A stretch of 39,233 nucleotides of DNA from Actinomycetes bacterium (GTDB lineage Bacteria > Actinomycetota > Acidimicrobiia > Acidimicrobiales > RAAP-2). The notes beneath the pieces were generated by a model that was given only the letters and a program-made list of their open reading frames with translations, made no database searches and had not been told where the DNA came from. This document shows, in pieces, positions 1 to 7,305 of this stretch. The stretch is taken from the NCBI GenBank assembly GCA_021790675.1, contig JAJYGN010000063.1, positions 67,458 to 106,690 of the forward strand, in the 5' to 3' direction. Within the stretch, counting starts at the first letter, position 1. The number at the start of each line of letters is the position of its first letter. A program made the position numbers and the translations under genes.

Positions 1-81
1 CTTACCCATATGGGGCTCGCCGTGCTCGGCGCGGGCGCTTGGTGGATGTGGAGCCGGCGAAACGGGGGCCAGCGTGCGTAA
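1..81 (+). CDS. C-terminal end of a small membrane protein (partial)
   Basis: The frame is open from the window edge to a TAA at 79-81 and encodes the last 26 residues of a protein whose start is outside the window. The visible part has a short hydrophobic stretch (about GLAVLGAGAWWMW) followed by a basic, polar tail, which is typical of the end of a transmembrane helix. It overlaps the GTG start of the next gene (74) by 8 bases, so the two are probably translationally coupled. In pSAM2-like elements small membrane Spd (spread) proteins sit beside traSA. That role is inferred from position only; no domain is visible. Confidence 0.5.
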   Translation, partial: LTHMGLAVLGAGAWWMWSRRNGGQRA

Positions 82-1369
82 CGGCGGATCCTCCGCGTTC
101 GAGCGTCGCCCCTGGATGGGTATCTACATCCAGGGGCGCCGCGTCGAGCTCTCAATTGCAGTTGGTCTCCTCCTCGCGCTATCCCTTTCGAGGCGTCTAG
201 GGCCTAGTGGGCCATTGCTCGTCGGTGCAGTGGGCCTGGCCCTCTGGTTCCTTCGCCCCGAACTTCGCGAGCGGCTCTCGAATCAGATCAGGGAGAACCA
301 CGCCCGCCTCTGGCTGCATATGGGGCTGTGGCATTGCGCCATCGTTGGCCGGTCGGGCCGGATCCCCAAGGTCGTTCGTTCAGCCAAGATCCCCGTCGGC
401 TATCGCTTTCTGGTCTCGCTTCCCATGGGGCTGCATTTTGCCGTCATGAAGAATCGGGCGCCCGAACTCGCTGCTGCACTCGGAGTACGTGAAGTTCGGG
501 TAAAGGTCATCCCTCAGAACGCCCGCTACGTCGAGATCGTGGTGATTCGATCGAACGCCTTCCCTCGAGAGTTCGCTTCACCTCTCACGAAACTTCACGA
601 GACGTCGCTCTGGGAGCCGGTGTATTTCGGCGTCGGCCAAGACGGCCTCGCGGTTCAGATCGGCCTGCCCGAGCACAACTTGCTGATCGGCGGCGAGCCA
701 GGATCCGGTAAGTCGGTGGCGCTTTCCACGATCATCGCCGCTGCCGCGCTCGACCCGTCGGTGGGCCTCACCCTGCTGGATGGCAAGCAGGTGGAACTCG
801 CCGCTTGGGCGGACGTCGCTGACCGATTTGTCGGAGCGGATCAGGACGAGGCGGTGGCCGCTCTCGAAGGCCTTCGCCAGATCATGGACTTTCGCTACCA
901 GGTGCTCGCGGCGACCCGTCAGCGCAAGATCACGCGAGCCCAGAACGAGGGCCTGCACCTGCTCGTCGTCGACGAGCTCGCCTTCTACCTGCGTGGCGGC
1001 AAGAAGGAAACCCGCGACCGCTTCGCCGAACTGCTGCGCGACCTCGTATCGCGCGGTCGAGCCGCCGGCATCATCGTCGTGGCAGCGACCCAGAAACCCA
1101 GCCACGAGGTGGTCCCGACCTGGATCCGCGACCTCTTCTCGTTTCGCCTGGCGATGCGTTGCACCAGTACCGATGCGTCGGACACCATCCTCGGCCAGGG
1201 ATGGGCCCAGCAGGGTTTCTCGGCGTCGACAATCGACCCCTCGACCCGGGGCATCGGCTATCTCCTCGCCGAGGGCGGCGTCCCCGTGCTGATCATGACG
1301 CCGTACTTGTCGGACGAGGAGATCGACAGCCTGGCGGACCGGGCCCTTCGGCTGCGGACGTCGTCGTGA
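74..1369 (+). CDS. traSA: FtsK/SpoIIIE-type DNA translocase, TraSA-like conjugal transfer protein
   Basis: A 431-residue protein with two hydrophobic segments near the N-terminus (about residues 27-60) and a cytosolic FtsK/HerA-type ATPase domain. The Walker A motif GEPGSGKS lies near residue 213 and a Walker B-like LLVVDELAFY near residue 300, followed by an AATQKPS segment typical of FtsK-family conjugation proteins. In actinomycete integrative elements such a hexameric pump moves double-stranded DNA between mycelia or cells. The GTG at 74 overlaps the upstream gene; an ATG at 116 is an alternative start. The stop overlaps the start of the Rep gene by 4 bases (GTGA), so transfer and replication functions are coupled. 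The symbol follows pSAM2 nomenclature by analogy. Confidence 0.82.
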   Translation: MRNGGSSAFERRPWMGIYIQGRRVELSIAVGLLLALSLSRRLGPSGPLLVGAVGLALWFLRPELRERLSNQIRENHARLWLHMGLWHCAIVGRSGRIPKVVRSAKIPVGYRFLVSLPMGLHFAVMKNRAPELAAALGVREVRVKVIPQNARYVEIVVIRSNAFPREFASPLTKLHETSLWEPVYFGVGQDGLAVQIGLPEHNLLIGGEPGSGKSVALSTIIAAAALDPSVGLTLLDGKQVELAAWADVADRFVGADQDEAVAALEGLRQIMDFRYQVLAATRQRKITRAQNEGLHLLVVDELAFYLRGGKKETRDRFAELLRDLVSRGRAAGIIVVAATQKPSHEVVPTWIRDLFSFRLAMRCTSTDASDTILGQGWAQQGFSASTIDPSTRGIGYLLAEGGVPVLIMTPYLSDEEIDSLADRALRLRTSS

Positions 1370-2718
1370 ACGCGGAAGAGCGACTCGCTCTGGTGCGAGA
1401 GATCGATCTCGCAAGGAACTGCTCGCACCCGATTCGCTTGACGGGCGAAGTGGTAAGCACCGAGACCGGTGAAGTGAACTCCAAGAGGCTCCTCGTCGCC
1501 TGCAAGGACCGTCGCGAAGTGGTGTGTCCGGCGTGCGCGTATCTGTATCGGGCGGACGCGTGGATCCTGGTCTCGACGGGTCTGATTGGAGGCAAGGGCA
1601 CGCCGGCGTCGGTCGCTTCGCACCCTCGTCTCTTCGTTACGCTCACCGCGCCGTCATTCGGTTCAGTGCACACGATCACTGCGAGCGGCGGATGCGTCGT
1701 CAGACGAGATCCTCTTCGCGAATCGACGGATGGCGCAATCTCGAGAACTTTCGGCGACGCTTCGAGGGATTTCTTCGAACGCGCATCGCAGGAGACTCAC
1801 GCGCACGTACCCGTCTGCACCCAACGCCACGAGCTCGACGATCCAGTTCTGGGCAAGCCCCTGCGCCCGGAGTTTTTTGACTACGACGGCGCGGTCCTCT
1901 GGAACGCCCACGTCTCGCGCCTCTGGAACAACACGGTGCAGCTCATCCGGCGCCTCCTCGCGGAGGCGGGCGGGCTCAACCAGGTCAGGCTGCGCCGCGC
2001 GGCCCAGTTGCACTATCTCAAGGTCGCCGAGGTCCAGCGCCGCGGTCTCGTGCACCTTCACGTCATCCTTCGTGTTGACGGGCCCGAGGGCGCCATATCG
2101 GAGCCTCCGTCGTGGATCACCAGTGAGTTGCTGGCCGAAGTGATCCGTCGCGCGGTGCGACGAGCGAGCGTGACTGATCTACGCAGTCGGGAACTGCGCT
2201 GGGGGACGATCATGGACATCCGCGACCTGGTGAGTGAACCCAGTGGCGCGCCCAGGGTGTCGTCCTACATCGCGAAGTACGCCACCAAGACGACGGGTGG
2301 GCGAAGCGAGTTGGCTCGTCGGTTTCGCTCCCGTCGCCAGATCGTTTCCGTGGTCGGCGATCCCCACGTTCGCCGCCTCGCCCTCGCCGCCTGGGACCTC
2401 GGGGGGAGGTCGGAACTGGCGCACCTGCGACTGCGCGACCACGCCCACGCCCTCGGCTTCACCGGCCAACTGATCACAAAGTCACGCGGCTACTCTACGA
2501 CCTTTCGCGAACTGCGAGAAGCCCGAACGTCCTTCATGGTTGCTTCCAGCGGGGTCACGTCGCTGGCGGGGACGTTCCACTACGAGGGCCGGGGATATGA
2601 CGACCCCCGTTCGAGCGCGTGGGCCGAGGTCCTCTTCGCCATGCAGCGCGAACTGCGCGAGGAGGCTTTCGAAGCGCGTCGCGGCGCCGATCATGACGGT
2701 TTTGGTGATCCGTCATGA
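1366..2718 (+). CDS. repSA: RepSA-type replication initiator of an integrative element
   Basis: A 450-residue protein starting at a GTG that overlaps the tra stop. The open frame extends upstream to 1159, but that part is only antiparallel-free readthrough of tra, so 1366 is preferred. The N-terminus has a possible zinc ribbon (a CSH segment and CPAC near residue 54). The centre has the HUH-type motif in RGLVHLHVILR (His-x-His near residue 229), followed by SYIAKYATK near residue 300, which fits the YxxKYxxK catalytic motif of rolling-circle initiators. RepSA-family proteins nick the element's origin and drive its circular replication after excision. The last codons run into tandem TCATGA sequences. 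The family call is firm; activity is inferred. Confidence 0.82.
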   Translation: MNAEERLALVREIDLARNCSHPIRLTGEVVSTETGEVNSKRLLVACKDRREVVCPACAYLYRADAWILVSTGLIGGKGTPASVASHPRLFVTLTAPSFGSVHTITASGGCVVRRDPLRESTDGAISRTFGDASRDFFERASQETHAHVPVCTQRHELDDPVLGKPLRPEFFDYDGAVLWNAHVSRLWNNTVQLIRRLLAEAGGLNQVRLRRAAQLHYLKVAEVQRRGLVHLHVILRVDGPEGAISEPPSWITSELLAEVIRRAVRRASVTDLRSRELRWGTIMDIRDLVSEPSGAPRVSSYIAKYATKTTGGRSELARRFRSRRQIVSVVGDPHVRRLALAAWDLGGRSELAHLRLRDHAHALGFTGQLITKSRGYSTTFRELREARTSFMVASSGVTSLAGTFHYEGRGYDDPRSSAWAEVLFAMQRELREEAFEARRGADHDGFGDPS

Positions 2719-2885
2719 CACGTCATGAGATGTCGGTAACCGACCGCCGAGGTGGTCGAAACACCAGTGCCGGCACGGATTGTGAGTTCACATGACGAAC
2801 CTTGGGTGCGAAGTCGTGAATTCATATTGGTCCTCTGCCGACATGAACTACACACCCACATTCATGTCCCTGTTGGTAACCGACC
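2711..2885. promoter_or_regulatory. Dyad-rich control region downstream of rep
   Basis: Several short symmetric sequences cluster here. CGTCATGA occurs in tandem at 2711 and 2721, and TCATGA also occurs at 2691. GTCGGT-A-ACCGAC is a 13-bp dyad at 2733-2745, and the 11-mer GGTAACCGACC within it recurs at 2875-2885. GACATGAA at 2840-2847 pairs perfectly with TTCATGTC at 2861-2868. Such clustering suits an operator for the following regulator gene or the double-strand origin used by the Rep protein. Which of these it is cannot be told from sequence alone. Confidence 0.45.
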
Positions 2886-3562
2886 TGGGGGCTCGCTCCG
2901 CGGGATCCTCGGGCCGGGCGCTTATGGCCAAGCTCGAGCACTACTGCCTCGACCTGTCCGGCGCCTCGAACGCCCTGGAGTGGGTCCTTCGCCTCCAGGG
3001 TCGGAGCCTGGACCAACGACGGGCCCTCGAAGAGCTGCTCGAATGGACAGCCGTCGAGCCCGAGTTTCAACTCCCAGCGCTCGTCGCTCTCGGACGAGAT
3101 TTGGAGCGCGTCGCCCGGCGCCTGGGTCGGGGCCAACCGAGCGAGGACATGGTGTCTGAGGTGTTCGCCCACGCCGCCGAGGCCCTGCAGTGGACCCACG
3201 AGCTGGTCGAAGGTGAGAGGGTTGACTTCGTCGTGCGCCACAGCCTGCGCTCAACCGACGCGCAGATGCATCGGATGGCCCGTCGTAACGTGGCCGCAGA
3301 GTCACTGATCGACGACGTTGACGTGGTCGACGAAGCGCACGACGAGACCTTCCTGCTTGAGGACCAGCTGAGTCGAGCGGTGAGCGCTCGTGTCATCGAC
3401 GCCGAGGAGCGTCGCCTTCTCGAGGCCACGAGGGGCCGAGGCCTCACGCTTCGCGAGTTCGCGGCCAGATCCGGAGAGACCTACGACGCGCTGCGCATGC
3501 GTCGGGCCCGGGCAGAGCGACGACTCCGCCGTCTCCTCGACGGATGGGAGATGTCGAGATGA
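2792..3562 (+). CDS. Sigma-70-like helical regulatory protein, element-borne
   Basis: Up to 256 residues with no confidently recognised family. The C-terminal 65 residues resemble sigma region 4: an acidic LSRAVSARVIDAEERRLLEA helix leads into LTLREFAARSGETYDALRMR, a plausible helix-turn-helix, and then an Arg-rich helix. A middle stretch (SEDMVSEVFAHAAEAL, later MHRMARRNVAAESLID) recalls sigma region 2. The start is uncertain: ATGs at 2792, 2843, 2864 and 2924 are in frame and none has a good ribosome-binding site. The dyads up to 2885 favour a later start such as 2924. The gene converges on the membrane BTAD regulator with 5 bases between stops. It could be a divergent sigma factor or a transcriptional activator of transfer genes. 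Confidence 0.6.
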   Translation: MTNLGCEVVNSYWSSADMNYTPTFMSLLVTDLGARSAGSSGRALMAKLEHYCLDLSGASNALEWVLRLQGRSLDQRRALEELLEWTAVEPEFQLPALVALGRDLERVARRLGRGQPSEDMVSEVFAHAAEALQWTHELVEGERVDFVVRHSLRSTDAQMHRMARRNVAAESLIDDVDVVDEAHDETFLLEDQLSRAVSARVIDAEERRLLEATRGRGLTLREFAARSGETYDALRMRRARAERRLRRLLDGWEMSR

Positions 3563-3567
3563 CGGAT

Positions 3568-5211
3568 CTACCCGTTCACTCGCTCTCGCAGGACGACGAC
3601 ATCCTCGGGGCGAAGGACAGCGCTCGCCATGCGCCAGTGCAGGTCGAGCAGGCTCTGGTTGGTCGACTCGAGGACCACGTCAGTGAGGTCTTGCCACAGG
3701 GTGAGGGAGGCCTCGTCCACGAGCAGTCCCTGACGAAGTGCCGACTCCGCTCCGGCGAGATCGCCTGCGAGGACGAGCTCCCGACTGAGACCATGAGCGA
3801 GGTCGGTCACCGCCTCGACCATCTTGTAGACGACCGAGGTGGTGAAGGTCCAGTGAAAGTAACGAGTTGTATCGGCGCTGAAGGGGACCCCGCGCACGAG
3901 GTTGAGCGCTTCACGTCGCAGGTCGCGTGTGTTGGGCGACGTCGTGTTGGCCTGAGCGAGAAGCCGTTGGAAGTGCGCCCAGTCCGTGTCGAAGTCAACG
4001 AGCTGGTAGCCGGGACGCCCCGAAGCCGTGGGCAAGTGTCGATCGCCTACGACCTTGCGGGCGTCGGTCATGTAGTTACGCATCGCCGGTCGCTTGATGT
4101 CGGTGCCACTCTCGGTGAGGGGCCAGACGGCAGTTTGGATCTCGTCGAGGGAGTGGGCACGATCGCTGTTGATCGCGAGGTAGGCGATGATCGCGCGTAC
4201 GGGATCACTTGGCGAGGCGAAGGTTGGCGAGATGGCGAGCGACCCCAAGACGTCGATTCGCAGGGCCGTGTGTGGCTCCATCGGTTCAAGGTCAGCGACT
4301 TCGACATTGGTTGGCGCGACCTGCGACACCACTGCGTCGGGCGAATGCGTTGGTGTCGTGGTGGGCTGTCCGAAGGTCGCCTTGGGTGGTTGCGTCGGAG
4401 ATGGTGGAGCAGAGCCAGCGGCCGGCTGAGCCGACACACGCTGCCTCCTCTTGCGCACCCTCACGATGGTGAAGAGGACGATCAGGCTCGCGGCCAACGT
4501 GGTCAGTCCGTTCAGCGCCGAGGCGGGAGTTGCGACAGCGTTTTGCGAACTCGACGACGGTGGACGTGGCGTGGTCGTGACGGTCAGCTGTGCCGGGAAG
4601 GAAACGGGAATGCGTGTCGGTCCGCCGATGGCGAGTGGCACGGGCGTCCCGCCGACGAAGTTCTGATACTCGACGCCAATGCTGCGACAGGGCGAGATCA
4701 CGATGGTTCCTCGACGATTCGAGAGGGGCACTGTGAAGTAGTAGGTGGCGTCGATCAGCCCGTCTTGAGGCCCTGGACTGTTGGTTTGATCGACTGGGTT
4801 CGCCCTCGTTACGGGATAGCGCCGGCCAGAGCTCGCTACGTAGCTGATGGCCGAGGCCGGCAGGGGCGTGATATTGGAGAAGAAGTTGCCCGAATCCGGA
4901 TTCGAAAGGGGGAGCTGGACCGGGCTGGAACTTGCCTGCAGCGACAGATAAATCTTCCCGGTGGGCGCAGTCACGCCACTGCCGTCGGGGTTTCGAGTGT
5001 CGAGGGTTGCCGACGCGACCAGAACCACACTCGACCAGGTGGCGTGGTCAGCGGGGTTGGTGACAGGAATCTCGTAGGACTGGGAGATCTGGTCGAAGGC
5101 ACGGTAGCGAACGGTACTGGCGCTGGAGGGCAGGGACGGAAAGATCACCCACGCCGCCAAGCCACCGCACATGAGTGCAACTTTCCGGCCCATCATTCTT
5201 CGCTTGCTCAT
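3568..5211 (-). CDS. Membrane-anchored BTAD (SARP-like) transcriptional regulator
   Basis: A 547-residue protein with an unusual layout. Residues 1-31 form a signal-anchor or signal peptide (a KRRMMGRK start and a hydrophobic core ending near SSAS). Residues 32-225 look extracytoplasmic: beta-rich, Ser/Thr/Pro-rich, no catalytic motif seen. A transmembrane helix lies at about 233-250 and ends in RVRKRRQR. A Pro/Thr linker follows to about 312. Residues 317-405 form a winged-helix-like domain and 407-530 a bacterial transcriptional activator domain (BTAD) with TPR-like helices. The topology suggests an external signal passed to a DNA-binding or protein-binding cytosolic part. It is divergent from xis across 262 bp and convergent with the sigma-like gene. 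The domain calls are from pattern; the signal and targets are unknown. Confidence 0.75.
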   Translation of the reverse strand: MSKRRMMGRKVALMCGGLAAWVIFPSLPSSASTVRYRAFDQISQSYEIPVTNPADHATWSSVVLVASATLDTRNPDGSGVTAPTGKIYLSLQASSSPVQLPLSNPDSGNFFSNITPLPASAISYVASSGRRYPVTRANPVDQTNSPGPQDGLIDATYYFTVPLSNRRGTIVISPCRSIGVEYQNFVGGTPVPLAIGGPTRIPVSFPAQLTVTTTPRPPSSSSQNAVATPASALNGLTTLAASLIVLFTIVRVRKRRQRVSAQPAAGSAPPSPTQPPKATFGQPTTTPTHSPDAVVSQVAPTNVEVADLEPMEPHTALRIDVLGSLAISPTFASPSDPVRAIIAYLAINSDRAHSLDEIQTAVWPLTESGTDIKRPAMRNYMTDARKVVGDRHLPTASGRPGYQLVDFDTDWAHFQRLLAQANTTSPNTRDLRREALNLVRGVPFSADTTRYFHWTFTTSVVYKMVEAVTDLAHGLSRELVLAGDLAGAESALRQGLLVDEASLTLWQDLTDVVLESTNQSLLDLHWRMASAVLRPEDVVVLRERVNG

Positions 5212-5473
5212 AGGTGGTTCGCGAAGAATAACGCCAGGGCTATAGGGTCAAAAGTCCAATTGATCAGGTATTGTTCAAGTCGTAAGACCCTGCAAGTTGG
5301 ATTGCCAAGTGTTAGTGCTTCGGCCCGATCATTGAATCGCGCGGGCCGTCGCTCGTGGGTCGTTGGTGCAGAGTCGAGTTCGAATCATCAGGCTCTCGCA
5401 GCCTCGTCGCCTGAAAGTGTCAGTTGTCATAGATCGTCGAAGGGCCTTTGGCTACGGGTTGGGACCCGACCTA
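5212..5473. promoter_or_regulatory. Divergent intergenic region between the BTAD regulator and xis
   Basis: There is no credible gene in this 262-bp stretch. It must hold promoters for both directions. Imperfect symmetric elements include TTGA-N11-TCAA near 5262-5280, GGGTC and GACCC flanking that section, and CAGGC/GCCTG near 5388-5415. These could be operators for the BTAD regulator or for Xis. No -35/-10 pair is convincing enough to place. Confidence 0.35.
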
Positions 5474-5719
5474 ATGCGTGAGGGGGCGTCGAAGGTCAAG
5501 CAAGACGGCAAGGCGAGTTCGATCGGACGACCCGATGAACGGCCCCTCCTTGATGTTCCTGGCGCTGCGAAGCGGCTGGGTTGTTCGGAACGGTTCATCA
5601 GACGGCTTATCCAAGAGCGGCGAGTGCCCTTCGTCAGGCTTGCCGGAACAAAGATTCGATTTCTGGAGTCCGACCTCGACCGTTGGGTAGTGAGTCAACG
5701 AGTGGAGGCCATCAGGTGA
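5474..5719 (+). CDS. xis: Excisionase, MerR-like winged-helix DNA-binding protein
   Basis: An 81-residue basic protein. The segment LLDVPGAAKRLGCSERFIRRLIQERRVPFVRL, followed by KIRFLESDLDRWV, is the standard helix-turn-helix excisionase (HTH_17) pattern of actinobacterial elements. The ATG at 5474 is chosen because the domain begins about 20 residues later; the frame is open further upstream but without similarity. It overlaps the integrase start by 4 bases (GTGA), the xis-int order of pSAM2-type elements. It would bind the attachment-site arms and direct the integrase toward excision. Confidence 0.85.
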   Translation: MREGASKVKQDGKASSIGRPDERPLLDVPGAAKRLGCSERFIRRLIQERRVPFVRLAGTKIRFLESDLDRWVVSQRVEAIR

Positions 5720-6837
5720 CGCGTCGACATTTTGGAACCATCCGCAAGCGCCCTTCAGGCCGCTGGCAAGCGATGTACTTCCATGAGGGCCGGATTCACT
5801 CTGCGGGGACGTTTGCTACCAAGGCCGACGCGTTGGCCCATCTCGCCACCATTGAAACTGATCTTCGCCGTGGCGCCTGGATCGATCCTCGAGCAGGTCA
5901 GACGACGGTTCGCGCGTATGCCAAAGAGTGGCTCAATCGTCGGCCGGATCTCGCTGTGCGGACGCGGGAGCTTTACCATCACGTTCTAGATCGCCATGTG
6001 TTCCCGTCCCTAGGAGAGGCAACTCTGGCGGGACTAAGCCCGTCAAAGGTACGGGGGTGGCACGCCGGCATCGCTCAGGATCATCCTGCCACTGCTGCTA
6101 AGGCCTATCGCCTCCTGTCATCGATCATGCGAACGGCCGTCGTTGATGGTCTCATTCTCACCTCACCATGCAAGGTTGACGGCGCCGGAACCGAACGTGC
6201 GGCCGAGCGACCCATCGCGACGGTTGAGGAAGTCGAAGCTCTCGCGGCGGCCATGCCAGAGCATCTGCGTGTGATAGTTCTGATGGCAACTTGGTGTCAG
6301 CTTCGTCGTGGAGAGATACTGGGTCTTAGACGAAAAGACGTTGACGTTCTTCATTCGGCCATCCGTGTGGAACAGAGTAGAACGTTCACAATGGATGGGG
6401 AGTCGGTGGTTAAAACTCCAAAGACGGCAGCCGGCCGTCGAGTTATTGCAGTTCCAAACTTCCTGATGGCCGCCGTCGTTGAACACCTTGACAAGTTCAC
6501 TGACGCCAGACCCGATGTTCTCGTATTTTCAGGGAGAGACGGGAATCCACTTACCAGAGACGCATTGCAGTCTGCGTGGGATCGGGCACGGGCAACAATT
6601 GGGCGTAAGGACTTAAGACTTCACGATCTACGACACACCGGGTTAACGCTGGCCGCTGCAACTGGCGCTACCACGGTAGAACTAATGCATCGGGCGGGGC
6701 ATGCTTCAGCCGCAGCGGCGATGCGCTATCAGCATGCAATTCAGGATAGAGACCGCGCTGTTGCTGATGCTCTCGAAGCACTTGCCAACCCGGCGGAAGT
6801 GGTGAAATTTCGAGCACATGAGAAGAATCGGAACTAA
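5716..6837 (+). CDS. int: Tyrosine-type site-specific integrase
   Basis: A 373-residue tyrosine recombinase. An N-terminal arm-binding domain (about residues 1-60) is followed by a SAM-like core-binding domain (about 65-150) and the catalytic domain. Catalytic residues are visible: Arg in CQLRRGEILGLR (about 197-198), Lys in VKTPKT, His303 and Arg306 in HDLRHTG, His329 in GHAS, and Tyr338 in MRYQHA. The set is complete, so the enzyme is expected to be active. The GTG start overlaps the xis stop. The last residues are basic. It should integrate and excise the element, most likely at a tRNA 3' end; no tRNA lies directly after this gene, and the nearest is tRNA-Glu at 12815. Confidence 0.93.
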   Translation: MTRRHFGTIRKRPSGRWQAMYFHEGRIHSAGTFATKADALAHLATIETDLRRGAWIDPRAGQTTVRAYAKEWLNRRPDLAVRTRELYHHVLDRHVFPSLGEATLAGLSPSKVRGWHAGIAQDHPATAAKAYRLLSSIMRTAVVDGLILTSPCKVDGAGTERAAERPIATVEEVEALAAAMPEHLRVIVLMATWCQLRRGEILGLRRKDVDVLHSAIRVEQSRTFTMDGESVVKTPKTAAGRRVIAVPNFLMAAVVEHLDKFTDARPDVLVFSGRDGNPLTRDALQSAWDRARATIGRKDLRLHDLRHTGLTLAAATGATTVELMHRAGHASAAAAMRYQHAIQDRDRAVADALEALANPAEVVKFRAHEKNRN

Positions 6838-6902
6838 TTCACCTACGTAATCGTAAACCAACTTAGGCAAGGTCTGTGCCCCGAACAGACTATAGGTACG
6901 TT

Positions 6903-6922
6903 CATCGGAACATGCGCCGATG
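6903..6922. terminator. Hairpin after int
   Basis: CATCGG at 6903-6908 pairs with CCGATG at 6917-6922 across an 8-base loop, 66 bases after the int stop. There is no U-run, so it is only a weak terminator candidate. Confidence 0.3.
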
Positions 6923-6931
6923 TCATTTGCC

Positions 6932-6951
6932 GGATTCTAAGGACAGAATCC
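6932..6951. terminator. Hairpin spanning the stop of the small membrane gene
   Basis: GGATTCT at 6932-6938 pairs perfectly with AGAATCC at 6945-6951 across 6 bases. It contains the stop codon of the minus-strand small membrane ORF, so it may serve as the end of that transcript, of the int transcript, or both. No T-run follows. Confidence 0.3.
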
Positions 6952-7161
6952 ATGGCAGGCACTGTTGACTACGGCGGAATTTACCAAGCCTAAAACTGCA
7001 AGCGCCAAGAGAAACGCCAGGGGCCAAGGCCAAAGATCTCGCCACCTCGCCTCTTGATCGTTGGCGAACGTCATGCCCAAAAAAACGATTAGTAGTAACC
7101 CCGTGGACAGGAATCCAATAGCTGCATCGATAAGGGCAACAGTGTGATGAAATTGAGACAT
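6937..7161 (-). CDS. Small two-helix membrane protein, unknown function
   Basis: 74 residues with two hydrophobic segments, about residues 8-32 (ending near LLIVFLGMTF) and 45-66 (WPLAFLLALAVLGLVNS), separated by a charged loop NDQEARWRD. The pattern predicts a hairpin membrane protein. No family is recognised and no strong ribosome-binding site precedes the ATG at 7161. Small membrane proteins beside integrases sometimes act in entry exclusion or as effectors of defence modules, but nothing here shows that. It could also be a chance frame. Confidence 0.4.
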   Translation of the reverse strand: MSQFHHTVALIDAAIGFLSTGLLLIVFLGMTFANDQEARWRDLWPWPLAFLLALAVLGLVNSAVVNSACHGFCP

Positions 7162-7305
7162 GGCACGAGACTACGACAACGATACGACTCTTCCGGAGGT
7201 ATCCACTCACAGGGTTAGATCGTCGCAACTGACCGATGTTGCACGGTTCACATAGATTCTGCCAGGTCAATTCGTTAAGCCAGATCGAGTCAGAAGGTGC
7301 GGGGA

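Noticed and set aside
5366..5400. GTTCGAATC near xis as a tRNA fragment or att core
   Set aside because: The 9-mer is only the universal T-loop consensus; flanking bases do not match the tRNA-Glu, tRNA-Pro or tRNA-Thr in the window and no stem forms.
3544..5481. A 645-codon plus-strand frame over the BTAD gene
   Set aside because: It reads as antisense of the BTAD regulator; signal, transmembrane and BTAD features are all on the minus strand.
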